A DNA stretch of 64,000 bases from a bacterium (lineage in GTDB: Bacteria > Planctomycetota > UBA1135 > UBA2386), in contig JAUILN010000004.1 of the NCBI GenBank assembly GCA_030432695.1, positions 620,001 to 684,000 of the forward strand, written 5' to 3'. Under the pieces are notes generated by a model. The model was not told the DNA's origin and searched no databases. It saw nothing but the letters and a program-made list of their open reading frames with translations. The first letter of the stretch is position 1. Every line of letters starts with the position of its first letter. Of this stretch, positions 27,290 through 36,590 are shown in pieces. Both the position numbers and the translations under genes were made by a program.

Positions 27290-30200
27290 ATGCATTACCC
27301 AACCCTACCGCGACTTGGCTCCACGCTGATCGCCCTGGCGCTGCTAGCCGCGCCGTCGTTCGCGCAATCCCTCTCCGCCGTCCACCGGGCGCCGCCCGAC
27401 GCTCTGGCGCGCGCTCGCTCCAACTGCGGTGCCCACACACTCGACGGCGACCTCGTCGCGGCAGGCGACCGCTGGAGCGCCCGCTTCTTCAGCGGCTCGG
27501 TCACCATCACCCCGGCGCTGGGGGCTGCCGCGGAGCGGCCCATGCCGCTGCGTTGGAGCCTCGAATCGATCCGTCGCGGCGAGTTCGTGCTGCTCGAGTC
27601 GTCGAAGGATCGGTCGGTTGCTCCGGAGCTCGACGCGCAGACGGTGCGCTACCAGCACCAGGTGGGGATCGCCGAGACCTACACGGTCCGGCCCGAGGGG
27701 CTCAAACAGGACTTCCACTTCGCGACGCGTCCGGCGGGGAGCGGCGACCTGGTCGTCCGGCTGCGACTCGACACCGACCTGCAGCTCGCCGAGGCCGACC
27801 GGACCGCTGTCTGGACTCTCGACGGCACTCCGGACACGTCGGGCATCCAACTCGGTGCGGTGGTCGGCATCGACGCCGAGGGCACCCGGGCAGACGGCGC
27901 AATGCGCATCGACGGCTCGCATCTAGAGCTGACCCTGCCCGGGGCCTTCGTCGAATCGGCTAGCTATCCACTGGTCCTCGACCCGCTGATCGGTGCGCGC
28001 ATCACCCTCGCCGACCGCGCGGTTCGCGAGACCGATCCAGACGTCGCCTACGATGCAACGCAGGACCTGTTCTTCTTCGTCTGGCAGGAGGAGTTCGCCA
28101 CCGGCAACTACGACATCCGCGGACAGTTCGTCCGGCCCGACGGCGCGCTGCAAGGCCCGTCGGTGGTGCTGACCGCGTACGGCGAGGACGAGCGGTCGCC
28201 GAGCGTCTGCCGTCTGGCCGGCCGCTTCGTAATCGCCTGGGAAAGCAACCCGTTCGGCAGCTGGGACACCTGGGGTCGGACCGTCGCGTGGGTCAATGGG
28301 CAGGTCTCTCTCGGTCCCACGTTCTCGATCGCCGGCGGTACGAACAACCAACGCTTCCCGGTCCTCTGCGGCAGCCGCGGTTCGGACGACTTCGCGCTCG
28401 CCGTCTATCAGGACGATGCGCGAGGTATCGTCGCGCAGATCATCTCGAGCGCGCGGCTACGGCTCGGCACGCAGGGTACGCCGGGCCCTTCGCTCGGGTG
28501 GGCCAACCCCGGTGCGAACCGCCCCAGCGTCTGTCGGAGCCTGAACACCCCGACATCCGATCGGACAATGGTCGTGTGGCAGGGAGCGGGTGGCGCGATC
28601 CTGCTATGCGGATTGCAGGTGCGGGAGGCCTCCCTCACGCTTTCGAACCCGCCCCAAGTGCTCGTCGGGGCATCGGTCGGCGGAAGCGAGTTGTCTATCG
28701 ACGGCGACGGCGAGAGGTTCCTCTGCGCATACAAGCGTCCGAGTGGCACCCTGGGCACGGATGTCTATACCCACCATCTACGGTTTGGCGACAACGGTGG
28801 CTTCGGCAGGCTGAGCGAAGGTTGGCTGCAGCTGAATCCGCACGACCAGGGTCAACCGGCGGTTGGCATGATTCGCCCTTCGCCAGATCCGGCCTATTGC
28901 ATCGCCTACTACAACCAGGGCCAAGGCGGCGGGGACGAGTCGATCAATGCCGCTGTCGTGATCGCCGACGGAACGCGCTGCGACATCCGGACCGTCGACT
29001 CGCTCCCCTATGTCCTGGGGGGACCGAGCGTCGGACCGCGTTTCGCCGGCGGCGCACCTGCCACGGACGACCACGCGGCGATCACGTACCACGGCTGGGG
29101 GGGGAACTCGCTGCTCTGGGACATCTTCGCCCAGCGTTGGGAGGCCTTCCCCGGAAACGCGGACTCGATCAACGAGCCGGCGGCCAGCTTCGATGCGACG
29201 CCGTCGGCCGCAGGCGGCGCGTCGAACGCCCAGCCGATCACCGTTCAATTCACGGACACCAGCACGAACACGCCGACCAGCTGGAGCTGGGATCTGGACG
29301 GCGACGGTGTCTACGGCGACTCGACCGCACGGAATCCTCAATCGACCTACCGCGCGGCGAAGATCTGGACGATCGGCCTCAGGGCCTCCAATGCCTGCGG
29401 CACCGGCGAGACCACCTGGGAGCTCGACACGCGGTTCCCGGGCCTCGAAATCGTCGGGCCCGAAGGCTGGCCACAGTTCGGCGACGCCGTGGCTGCGGCA
29501 AGCGCCGGAGACACCATCCGGCTAGATGTCGACGTTCCGCACATATCGACCCAGCGCCATCCGTCGCCCGAACTGCCTTCGGACGTCACGATCCGGTCGA
29601 ATCCGCAGGGGCCGAAGCGCTCGATCCGGCTGGCCGACGAGTTGGCGCAGCCCAAGCCCTGGCTGATCCGCGGCGGCGTCACATTCGACCGGGTGCGCAT
29701 GGATCTGATTGACCCACCCTGGACGATTCGGACCCCCCCCGGACCTCTGGAGATCTCCGCTGGGGGCAGCACCGTGCGGTTCGTGGACGTCGACATCATC
29801 CAGAACGTCATCATCCTCGCGAGCGGACAGTATCAGTTCCTGGTCCGAATCGACGCGAACGCCGTGGAGTTGGTCCGGACGACGATCCAGGCCGGGCCCG
29901 CCGGCGCGCTTCCGTTGAGCCTGCGAGACGTCCAGGGGGCCGGCGCGCTTCGCGTTCGATCGGATTCGCTCTGGCTGGAAGATGTCCAGCTCAAGGCGGG
30001 CGACACCCCACAGGTCTTCGCGCCATCACCAGCCCTCGGTTCGGGTGGTACGGCTCTGGACGCCCAGACCACGTCGACCACGATGCTGCGCTGCGCGCTG
30101 AGTGACGGCAATGGCGGTTGGGGCAGTGATCGTCCGGACGATCCGAGATCGACCAGGATCGATACGAGCGTAGCGGGCCGCTCGACTCTCGGAACGCTGA

Positions 30201-31261
30201 CCTCGGCGACCGGCAGCACCCTTCGTCACGGTCTCGACGGTTCGGATCCGCGGGTTCCGGGATCGTACGGCGTGACGGTTCCGATCGTTCCTGGTGAGCG
30301 GAACCAGTTTGGACGCTCATGCCGGCGTACGATCCGCATCTTCTATGATTCAGTGCAGGACGTCGCCGATGCGTTCGTGTCGAACTACGGCACCGACCTC
30401 GGCGCGGTGGACGGACAACTGACCGGCGTCCAGACTCTGGGCTTCACGGCGGATATCGCCTTTCGCCCCCAGAGTTCGATCGAGATCGACCCACGGGGTC
30501 GGATCCTCGCGGTCGGCGGCAGATCCGAGTTGCCAAGTGTGATGGAGCTGTCCGAGTCCCCGGTGGAGATGATCTGTCCGCTGTGGGCCGATCTCCGCAC
30601 CGGCGCGAACGGCAAGGTCTGGTTCCGCCGAGACCCCGGCTCTGTGACCGTGACATGGGACCGAATGGAGTTCCGAGGCAACGAGGTGACCTTCCAGGCG
30701 ACCCTGCACGCAGACAGTTCGGTCACGATAACCTGGGTCGATACGACGCAGTTCCTGCCTGACGGTCTTGGCTATAGCTGGGCGATCGTCGGAGTCTCGC
30801 CGGGCAACGTGGTGACCGTGCCGAGCGAGTCCGACTTCTCGGACCCGTTCTCCAACGCAGGCGTCATCTTCTTCGAGGCTTGGGGATGGGAGCCTCTCGA
30901 TCTGCAGATGACGCTCCAGAGCAACGTTCCGACGCCTGGATCCGCCTGGGACCTGACCGTATCGGCGTTGCCGCGGAACACCACCTTCGGCATCGTCAGC
31001 CTCGGCATCGTCAATCCGGACGTCGACCTCGACCTGATTCCAGCGCTCGGCCTGCCCGGCTGCTGGCAACACGTCACGTCGATCGTCGACTATCCAGTCA
31101 CGGTCAGTCGGACCCAGCCCAACGTGTTCAGCTACACGCTGCCCCACAACACGGGGTTGACCGGCCTGAGGCTCTTCGCGCAGGCGGCGACCGTGTCGCC
31201 TGGCGCGACGCCGCTCGGCCTCGCCCTCTCCAATGGCGTCGAGGTCGTCATCGGCTATTGA
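27290..31261 (+). CDS. Large secreted protein with PKD domain and recurrent C-terminal module
   Basis: 1323-residue exported protein with a clear signal peptide (STLIALALLAAPSFAQ, cleavage about residue 26). The first 600 residues look like beta-rich repeats (propeller-like, WQEEF, YQDD, FVIAWES motifs). A PKD domain lies near 629-718 (SFDATPS, VQFTDTSTNTPTSWSWDLDG), followed by a right-handed-helix-like or other beta region. The C-terminal 120 residues are related to those of other secreted proteins here (LGLPGCWQHV, YTLPHNTGLTGLRLFAQA, LALSNGVEVVIGY). I took ATG 27290, which gives the signal peptide, over longer in-frame starts. It probably binds polymers or other cells at the surface; no catalytic motif is seen. 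Confidence 0.82.
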   Translation: MHYPTLPRLGSTLIALALLAAPSFAQSLSAVHRAPPDALARARSNCGAHTLDGDLVAAGDRWSARFFSGSVTITPALGAAAERPMPLRWSLESIRRGEFVLLESSKDRSVAPELDAQTVRYQHQVGIAETYTVRPEGLKQDFHFATRPAGSGDLVVRLRLDTDLQLAEADRTAVWTLDGTPDTSGIQLGAVVGIDAEGTRADGAMRIDGSHLELTLPGAFVESASYPLVLDPLIGARITLADRAVRETDPDVAYDATQDLFFFVWQEEFATGNYDIRGQFVRPDGALQGPSVVLTAYGEDERSPSVCRLAGRFVIAWESNPFGSWDTWGRTVAWVNGQVSLGPTFSIAGGTNNQRFPVLCGSRGSDDFALAVYQDDARGIVAQIISSARLRLGTQGTPGPSLGWANPGANRPSVCRSLNTPTSDRTMVVWQGAGGAILLCGLQVREASLTLSNPPQVLVGASVGGSELSIDGDGERFLCAYKRPSGTLGTDVYTHHLRFGDNGGFGRLSEGWLQLNPHDQGQPAVGMIRPSPDPAYCIAYYNQGQGGGDESINAAVVIADGTRCDIRTVDSLPYVLGGPSVGPRFAGGAPATDDHAAITYHGWGGNSLLWDIFAQRWEAFPGNADSINEPAASFDATPSAAGGASNAQPITVQFTDTSTNTPTSWSWDLDGDGVYGDSTARNPQSTYRAAKIWTIGLRASNACGTGETTWELDTRFPGLEIVGPEGWPQFGDAVAAASAGDTIRLDVDVPHISTQRHPSPELPSDVTIRSNPQGPKRSIRLADELAQPKPWLIRGGVTFDRVRMDLIDPPWTIRTPPGPLEISAGGSTVRFVDVDIIQNVIILASGQYQFLVRIDANAVELVRTTIQAGPAGALPLSLRDVQGAGALRVRSDSLWLEDVQLKAGDTPQVFAPSPALGSGGTALDAQTTSTTMLRCALSDGNGGWGSDRPDDPRSTRIDTSVAGRSTLGTLTSATGSTLRHGLDGSDPRVPGSYGVTVPIVPGERNQFGRSCRRTIRIFYDSVQDVADAFVSNYGTDLGAVDGQLTGVQTLGFTADIAFRPQSSIEIDPRGRILAVGGRSELPSVMELSESPVEMICPLWADLRTGANGKVWFRRDPGSVTVTWDRMEFRGNEVTFQATLHADSSVTITWVDTTQFLPDGLGYSWAIVGVSPGNVVTVPSESDFSDPFSNAGVIFFEAWGWEPLDLQMTLQSNVPTPGSAWDLTVSALPRNTTFGIVSLGIVNPDVDLDLIPALGLPGCWQHVTSIVDYPVTVSRTQPNVFSYTLPHNTGLTGLRLFAQAATVSPGATPLGLALSNGVEVVIGY

Positions 31262-31413
31262 GCCGGTGGCAAGTCTCAGCGTGGCCTCCCGCCGCAGGCG
31301 AATGGGTGCGACTCGCTGCGCTCGCCGCACCCCGAGGCACTCGGCCGCGCTGAGGATCATCCTGGAATCTACTACTCGGGAGAATAGCGCTCCAGCTCTG
31401 CCATCGCCGAGGG

Positions 31414-31558
31414 GAGCGTGGGTCTCGAGGTGCGGTGGCCGCGGGATGGCGCGATGCAGGCGGTGCCGCCGCCGGAGTTCGGGTCCCGGATCCGCATAGT
31501 CGAGGACCGCGACGAGGTCGAGGACGTCGCGGCACCTTCGTTCGAGCTCGCGCGCTGA
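31414..31558 (+). pseudogene. 3' remnant of an ASPIC/UnbV gene (copy D)
   Basis: About 48 codons matching the extreme C-terminus of the intact ASPIC protein ending at 24611. Here GLEVRWPRDGAMQ corresponds to GLEIRWPRGGAKQ, and RIRIVEDRDEVEDVAAPSFELAR to RIRIVEGRDEVEVVAAPAFEFAR. The downstream junction is also shared: a convergent gene ending in (I/V)GD starts 12 bp after the stop in both places (24611/24624 and 31558/31571). This copy therefore derives from a duplication of the whole convergent tail-to-tail arrangement. The 5' part is missing; 31262-31413 shows nothing recognisable. Confidence 0.75.
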
Positions 31559-31570
31559 CGGTGCGTGCGA

Positions 31571-32905
31571 TCAGTCGCCGACGACGAACTCGGCCGGCCT
31601 GGTGATGCCGACTCCCATGTGACCTTCGCCCGGGAACCGCTCACCTCCAAGGATCTGGGTCACGAGGCGGAGGCCGCGCAGCGACGGATCCTCGGGGAGC
31701 GGCAGCAGGAACGCGGGGTTCACCGCCGGCAGGGTGCTGACGATCGGATCGTCGAGGTAGAGGCTGCAGGGACCGAACTGCAGGGGTGATGCCCGCAAGT
31801 TGCTCGAGAGCAGCGCGACGAAGCCGAGGTTCGGGCGGATCGTGGGGAACGCGCTGAGGATCCCGAATCCGCTCGAGCCGAGGATGGGGCGGTCCATCTG
31901 CATGATCTCCCGGTGGCCGCCGCAGCCGGCGAGGGCGAGGTGGCGGAAGGTCGCGCGCACGGTCGGCGCGAGGGTGGCCGTCGCGTCGAAGGGTGTGGAG
32001 GATCCGAACACGACGTCCTGGCCGCCGTGGACCATCACCTTCAGGTCGATCGGGTCGAAGCCGGCGACGTGCGCTCGGACGTCGGGTCCGGGCAGCCCAA
32101 GGGTGATCGGTCGCCACCCTTGGGGGTTCAGTTCCCAGGTCTCGTCGAGCGATGCCTGGAACGTCGAACCGCCGTGCAAGATGTAGCGCCTGCGGTCCTC
32201 GTCATAGGTCAGCGAGTGGTCGAGTCGCGACGGTCCGGGAGTGGGAGTGACGATGCGCCGCCAGTCCGTGCTGTCGAAGGCCCAGAGATCGTTGAGTGCG
32301 CCGAAGTCGTCTCGACCTCCGTGAAGCAGGACGCCGTAGACGGGCGAGGGGCACATCGCGTGTCCGGAGCGACCCGACGGCTTGTGGAGAGTCTGGGCGA
32401 GGCGCCAGTCGGTGCCGTTCCAGAGCCACGTATCGTCGAGCGGTGAGGGGGCGACGCCGCTGCCGCCGAACAGCAGGACTTCACCGAGGCGAGATTCGAA
32501 AGCCATGGCGGTCCGGCCTCTGACCGGGGGGCTGGTCTGCGGGAAGCGCTGCACCCAGTCGGTGCCGTCCCAGATCCAGGTCTCGAAGCTCTGGGTCGGG
32601 GTAGCCGTGCTCGACACGTACACCACCTGGTCGCGGGCTGCGTCGTAGGTCATCGCTGCCGCGTCGCTGTAGTTTGGCTGATGCGCTGGTCGAAGCTGGG
32701 TCCAGACCCCCGCCGCGTAGTGCCAGGTCTGCGGCGTCGTCACGCCGCCGAACCACAGCAGGCCGAGCGGGTTCGACGAATGGGCGAGCACCGCGCGCCC
32801 CTCCGCGGGGGGGCGCGGTCCCGTGGACTGGACGCTCCAGTGGAGCTGGGCCGGAATCGCGACACAGAGGCAGGCCGCGGCGAGGATCGTCTTGGTCGTC
32901 ATCAT
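31571..32905 (-). CDS. Secreted kelch-repeat protein 2
   Basis: 444-residue exported paralogue of the kelch protein at 17110-18492. The signal peptide is short (ILAAACLCVAIPAQ). Kelch blades follow with LLWFGG, VLLFGGSG, VLLHGGRD, YILHGGST and MVHGGQD plus DTWLWNGTDW motifs. The recurrent C-terminal module follows (LQFGPCSLYLDD, PLPEDPSLRGLRLVTQ, ending FVVGD). Two adjacent ATG codons (32903-32905 and 32900-32902) are equally possible starts. It lies tail to tail with ASPIC remnant D, mirroring the arrangement at 24.6 kb where its counterpart is reduced to a tail. Its ligand is unknown. Confidence 0.85.
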   Translation of the reverse strand: MMTTKTILAAACLCVAIPAQLHWSVQSTGPRPPAEGRAVLAHSSNPLGLLWFGGVTTPQTWHYAAGVWTQLRPAHQPNYSDAAAMTYDAARDQVVYVSSTATPTQSFETWIWDGTDWVQRFPQTSPPVRGRTAMAFESRLGEVLLFGGSGVAPSPLDDTWLWNGTDWRLAQTLHKPSGRSGHAMCPSPVYGVLLHGGRDDFGALNDLWAFDSTDWRRIVTPTPGPSRLDHSLTYDEDRRRYILHGGSTFQASLDETWELNPQGWRPITLGLPGPDVRAHVAGFDPIDLKVMVHGGQDVVFGSSTPFDATATLAPTVRATFRHLALAGCGGHREIMQMDRPILGSSGFGILSAFPTIRPNLGFVALLSSNLRASPLQFGPCSLYLDDPIVSTLPAVNPAFLLPLPEDPSLRGLRLVTQILGGERFPGEGHMGVGITRPAEFVVGD

Positions 32906-33189
32906 CTTGGAGTAGGCGTGTGTTGCCGAGGGATGGCGACCGTGGGTAGACCGACGACACGCGGAGGGTCACGGGAACGGACCACTGCCGTGCAGGAATG
33001 GTTTTCTGACGCTCGAGGCGGATTTCGCAAACCGTGCGAGGTCGAACAGCTCGGGCCGCCGCGCTGACGGTGTCGTCTGGATCGACTCCGCCGGGATCCG
33101 TCGCGAGCCGCGACGACTGCCGGAAGCAGCAGCTCGGGTAGCTCAGCGGCCGGAGCGCGGGTGGCTGTCGTGCGGGAGCGAGGGAATGC
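32906..33189. other. Intergenic region upstream of kelch protein 2
   Basis: 284 bp between the esterase stop and the kelch start. No open frame has supporting homology. A D-arm-like GGGTAGCTCAGCGGCCGGAGC near 33137-33157 was checked as a tRNA and does not fold further. The promoter of the kelch gene presumably lies here. Confidence 0.4.
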
Positions 33190-34371
33190 TCACCGCTCCA
33201 ACCGCACCATCGCCCGAGCGAACGCCTCGCCGACCCGCGCGAAGAACTTCGCCGAGCCCCAGTAGTGGAAGCCCTGGTTGGAGATGCCGACGTCGAGCTG
33301 GAACAGCTCGTCCTCGCTGAGCGCGGCTTCGATCGCGGCGCGCTGGTCGGCTTCGAGCTGTGCCTGGGCCTGCTTGCGTTCGCTGCCCTCGAGCTGCTTC
33401 AGCTCCTTGGCGCGCGCTGCGAACGGTTTGGTGGCGGCATCGGCCTTGGCCTTCACCGCGTCGAGCTCGGTGGGCCAATACTCGTGGGTATGGACCGCGG
33501 CGACGTTGCCCTGGAACTCGTCCATTGCGGCCGGCGCGGCCATTGCGGCGCGGAAGGCTGCGGCGTTGTCACCGGCATCCGGTCCGCCGGTGCCGAGCAC
33601 ACCGATCACGAACGGCAGCTCGGGGGCCTCCAGATCGCGGCGCACGTCGCGGATGAAGCAGGCCATCAGCCGGCTGTACTCCGAGTAGTCCTTCACGCTC
33701 CGACGACCCTGCGCCGGATCGACCGGGGGATAGGGACCGACCAGGTCGTTGAAGCCCTGGAACCACACGAAGCCGGCCAGCTCGAAGCCCTGACGGGCGT
33801 CGTAGCCGGGATACACCGCCTTCGGGTCGGCGAGGACGTCGCGCACGTGGTCGATCATCTCGCGGTAGAAGCGCCCGGCCTTGTCCTTGGCCTTGTGATC
33901 GTCGGGCAGCTCGCCGCCGATCGGCGGGCGGAAGTCGACCAGCAGGCTCTTGCCGCCCCAGGCGTTCTTGATCAGCAGGATCGGCTCGCCGTGCAGCTCG
34001 TGCATCGTGATGCCGAAGGTCAGCTCCGGTCCGATCTTGCCGGTGCCCATGTGGTGCTGGCTGCCGAAGCCGGTGGTGAGCTGGCCGGTGCGGCGGCCGA
34101 CCGGCTCGCCGCCGTAGTCGCCGTAGGCGTAGGAGACCCAGACGTCGTCGTGGACTCGCGCTTCGCCGCTCTCGTCGACGATCTTGGCGTGCAGTGCGGC
34201 GGTGGTGGGATCCGCGGCGACGGCCGGCAGGGTGCGGGTCTGCGCGTGACCCTCCATGTTGGACTGGCCGGCGAGGATGTAGACCTTCAGCGGCTTCTGC
34301 TGCGCGGTGAGGGACGTGGGGAGGAGTGCGGCGGCGAGCGCGGCGAGCGTGAAGAGGAGCTGTCTCATCAT
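33190..34371 (-). CDS. Secreted sialate O-acetylesterase-like (SASA/DUF303) hydrolase
   Basis: 393-residue exported SGNH-type esterase, probably removing acetyl groups from carbohydrates. The signal peptide ends near LTAQ (about residue 24). Block I is VYILAGQSNMEG with the nucleophile Ser37. A later block, FELAGFVWFQGFNDL, gives the oxyanion-hole Asn, and the C-terminal catalytic region is near ISNQGFHYWGSAKFF. A Lys/Glu/Ala-rich helical insert (about 315-360) separates the last blocks. The start is ATG 34371, with an adjacent ATG at 34368. It lies 20 bp downstream of a sulfatase gene on the same strand, so the two probably form a polysaccharide-degrading operon. A decayed duplicate of its 3' end lies at 24704-24867. 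Confidence 0.88.
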   Translation of the reverse strand: MMRQLLFTLAALAAALLPTSLTAQQKPLKVYILAGQSNMEGHAQTRTLPAVAADPTTAALHAKIVDESGEARVHDDVWVSYAYGDYGGEPVGRRTGQLTTGFGSQHHMGTGKIGPELTFGITMHELHGEPILLIKNAWGGKSLLVDFRPPIGGELPDDHKAKDKAGRFYREMIDHVRDVLADPKAVYPGYDARQGFELAGFVWFQGFNDLVGPYPPVDPAQGRRSVKDYSEYSRLMACFIRDVRRDLEAPELPFVIGVLGTGGPDAGDNAAAFRAAMAAPAAMDEFQGNVAAVHTHEYWPTELDAVKAKADAATKPFAARAKELKQLEGSERKQAQAQLEADQRAAIEAALSEDELFQLDVGISNQGFHYWGSAKFFARVGEAFARAMVRLER

Positions 34372-34391
34372 CGTGTGTTGGCGGAGTCGGC

Positions 34392-35690
34392 TCAGGAGCC
34401 TCGGGTCACGGTGGCCTTGAAGTCCTCGATCGCGGCACGCATCGCGGCGGCGGTCTCCGGCTCTTCCGCAAGGACGTCGGTGGCCTCCCGAGGGTCGGCG
34501 GCGAGATCGTAGAGCTGCGCCCCACCCTCCTTCAGGATCATCTTCCACTGCCCGCGTCGCATGGCGGTGCCGAGCTTCGGTTCGTAGCCGAAGAACAGAT
34601 CGCGCTCGCGCACGGCGGCGGCCCGGCCCAGCAGGTGCTCCGCGAAGCTCTCGCCATCGAGGTCCGCCGGGTCATGGTCCGACAGACCGGCGAGTGCGGT
34701 GAACGTGGGCAGCAGGTCGAAGCCGGCGAGCAGCGCGTCCGAGGTCGTATCCGCCTCGATCCGATCGGGCCACCAGGCGACCGCCGGGACCCGGTGTCCG
34801 GCCTCGTAGTGGCTGAACTTGCGTCCTCGGTGCGGCCCTTCGACCGGACTCATCTGCACGTCGCCGTTGTCGGACCAGAAGAACACCAGGGTGTCCTCGG
34901 CGAGGCTGGCCTCGGTGAGGGTGTCGAGGATCCGACCGACGCTGCGGTCGAGGTCCTGCACCATCTCGACGTAGCGCGGCCGGTTCTCCTCGCCGACACG
35001 GTTCTGCTTCCAGTCCTTGGCGCGCGTCGCGGGCGTGTCGGCGCGGGTCTGGTAGGGATTGTGCGGCGTCTGGTGCGCCAGGTAGAGCAGGAACGGCTGC
35101 TCGCGATGGCGCTCGATGAAGTCCACGCCCAGGTCGGTGATCACATCGGTCGAGTAGCCCTCGACGTCCTGTTGCTCGAGACCGTTGCGCCAGGCGCCGT
35201 GGCGGTGGTAGTCGCCGCCGCCGTTCAGCAGTCCGACGAACTCGTCGAAGCCGTGGTGGATCGGGTTGAAGCGGTCGTGGAAGCCGCAGTGCCACTTGCC
35301 GAACAGGGCCGTCGCATAGCCGCCGTCCTTGAACACCCGCGGCAGGGTCTTCGTCGTCGGCAGGATGCCCTGGTCGGGTTCCCGCGAGCCGACGATCACG
35401 TCGACGATGCCGGCGCGCTGCTGGTAGCGGCCGGTGAGGAACGCGGTGCGGGTCGGGCTGCAGACCGAGGAGTTGGCGTGGAAGTCGGTGAAGGTCAGCC
35501 CTTCACGCGCCATGCGCTCGATGCGAGGGGTCTCGATCCAGCCGCCGTAGAGCTGCAGGTCGCGGAGGCCGAGGTCGTCGGCGAGGATCACGACGTTGTT
35601 GGGTGGGCGCTCGTCCTGGCAGACAGCGCTCGCGATCGAGACGGCGGCGAGGGAGACCGTCGTGAGGGCGAGGGCGCAGCGGCAGCTCAT
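34392..35690 (-). CDS. Exported formylglycine-dependent sulfatase
   Basis: 432-residue type I sulfatase that hydrolyses sulfate esters, probably on polysaccharides. It has an N-terminal signal peptide (LTTVSLAAVSIASAVCQ). The metal-binding ILADDLGLRDL segment lies at about 35-45, and the modification motif C77-S-P-T-R is present, with Cys to be converted to formylglycine. Later conserved elements are GKWHCG, HQTPHNPY, FFWSDNGD and HYEAGHRVPAVAWWP. The first Asp pair and the C-x-P-x-R box are intact. ATG 35690 is preferred to the in-frame start 36 bp upstream because it gives a compact signal peptide. It is first in a unit with the esterase. Confidence 0.9.
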   Translation of the reverse strand: MSCRCALALTTVSLAAVSIASAVCQDERPPNNVVILADDLGLRDLQLYGGWIETPRIERMAREGLTFTDFHANSSVCSPTRTAFLTGRYQQRAGIVDVIVGSREPDQGILPTTKTLPRVFKDGGYATALFGKWHCGFHDRFNPIHHGFDEFVGLLNGGGDYHRHGAWRNGLEQQDVEGYSTDVITDLGVDFIERHREQPFLLYLAHQTPHNPYQTRADTPATRAKDWKQNRVGEENRPRYVEMVQDLDRSVGRILDTLTEASLAEDTLVFFWSDNGDVQMSPVEGPHRGRKFSHYEAGHRVPAVAWWPDRIEADTTSDALLAGFDLLPTFTALAGLSDHDPADLDGESFAEHLLGRAAAVRERDLFFGYEPKLGTAMRRGQWKMILKEGGAQLYDLAADPREATDVLAEEPETAAAMRAAIEDFKATVTRGS

Positions 35691-35795
35691 GCCGCCGATG
35701 TTCGAGGCGCGGCGGGTGCCGGGCAAGGCGCGGGCGGGGTCCGGTCGTCCGACCCGGGCGACCGCTCCATGGGTCAGATCCGCGTCGAGACGCCG

Positions 35796-36590
35796 CTACT
35801 GGACGGGGACGTAGTCCTTTCGGAGTGGCTCGGCCACGAACCTCCCGTCGTAGTGCTCGCCTACGAGTAGTCGAAGGCCTCGCGGTAGTGCCTTGCGAGC
35901 CACGATGCGATTGCGTTCGGAGAGTGTGAGGCCGTTGAACTTCTCTGCCTCGCTCAGCCAATACTCCCGGCAGAGCGTGTTCCGATACTCCTCGGCCGCC
36001 GCGATCTCCGGAGAGTCGGTCGCGTCAACGTAGACGCAGACGAGCACGGGCGCTCCGTCCTTCGCCGCCCCGAAGTTCAACGCATGCAGGTTCTCGGGAG
36101 TGAGGACGTGTCCAGGGGTCCCGTTCTCGAACACCGCGTAGCTCCCGCTCCGGAACGCGTTGGCGTAGGCCTCATCCAGGGCGAGGTTGAACAGGAGTTC
36201 CGACTCTCGCGCAATGCTGAGCAGGGAGTCGTCCGCCTCGAATGCGTCTAAGGCGTCGCGGCTCCTGATCAGCCTCCTCTGCACCAGGCTATCGCCGAAT
36301 GCGAAATCGGCACCTTGAAGATGGCCGAGGTGTTCGAGGTGGCGCTCGGCGCCTTGGTCACCGCCGTCTCCTTCGGGTTGAGCGAAGAGGATCCTTCGGC
36401 CCTCCTTGAGCTGGGGAAGCCAAGAACGGGCCTCCTGGAAGTCTGCGGAGTCGGGCTGAGCCACAGCTTCACTTGAGGATCGATTGGGTCGTGCAGGGGT
36501 TTCTGGAGGAGACATCCACTTCCAAGCGAGCCAAAGGAGGCAGACTCCAACGAGCGCGGCGAGCGCATACCGCGGGCCAGTGCCGCTCAT
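35796..36590 (-). CDS. Cargo A: single-span membrane-anchored protein, diverged paralogue of the protein at 38717
   Basis: 264-residue protein of unknown function. It has a signal-anchor near the N-terminus (YALAALVGVCLLWLAWKW) and an otherwise soluble, charged, helical exterior domain with no recognised catalytic motif. It is distantly related to the protein at 38717-39559: the best-conserved stretch is PEIAAAEEYRNTL...YW..EAEKFNGL against PEIAAAREYKADM...YW.SLAEEFNAL. ATG 36590 overlaps the stop of the Cys-rich gene (ATGA 36587-36590), so the two are translationally coupled. A longer in-frame start (36623) is possible but would place the anchor deeper. Partner or immunity to the Cys-rich protein is a speculation. 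Confidence 0.75.
   Translation of the reverse strand: MSGTGPRYALAALVGVCLLWLAWKWMSPPETPARPNRSSSEAVAQPDSADFQEARSWLPQLKEGRRILFAQPEGDGGDQGAERHLEHLGHLQGADFAFGDSLVQRRLIRSRDALDAFEADDSLLSIARESELLFNLALDEAYANAFRSGSYAVFENGTPGHVLTPENLHALNFGAAKDGAPVLVCVYVDATDSPEIAAAEEYRNTLCREYWLSEAEKFNGLTLSERNRIVARKALPRGLRLLVGEHYDGRFVAEPLRKDYVPVQ

Noticed and set aside
31262..31413. Possible small gene between the PKD gene and remnant D
   Set aside because: Only short, unconserved frames without a ribosome-binding site are present.
24868..31558. Integron-like cassette array with attC sites
   Set aside because: The repeated pieces are coding 3' ends with family homology, vary in length, and no integrase or attC fold was seen.
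33137..33157. tRNA-like D-arm sequence GGGTAGCTCAGCGGCCGGAGC
   Set aside because: The following bases give no 5-bp anticodon stem with a 7-nt loop and no T-arm, so it is a chance match.
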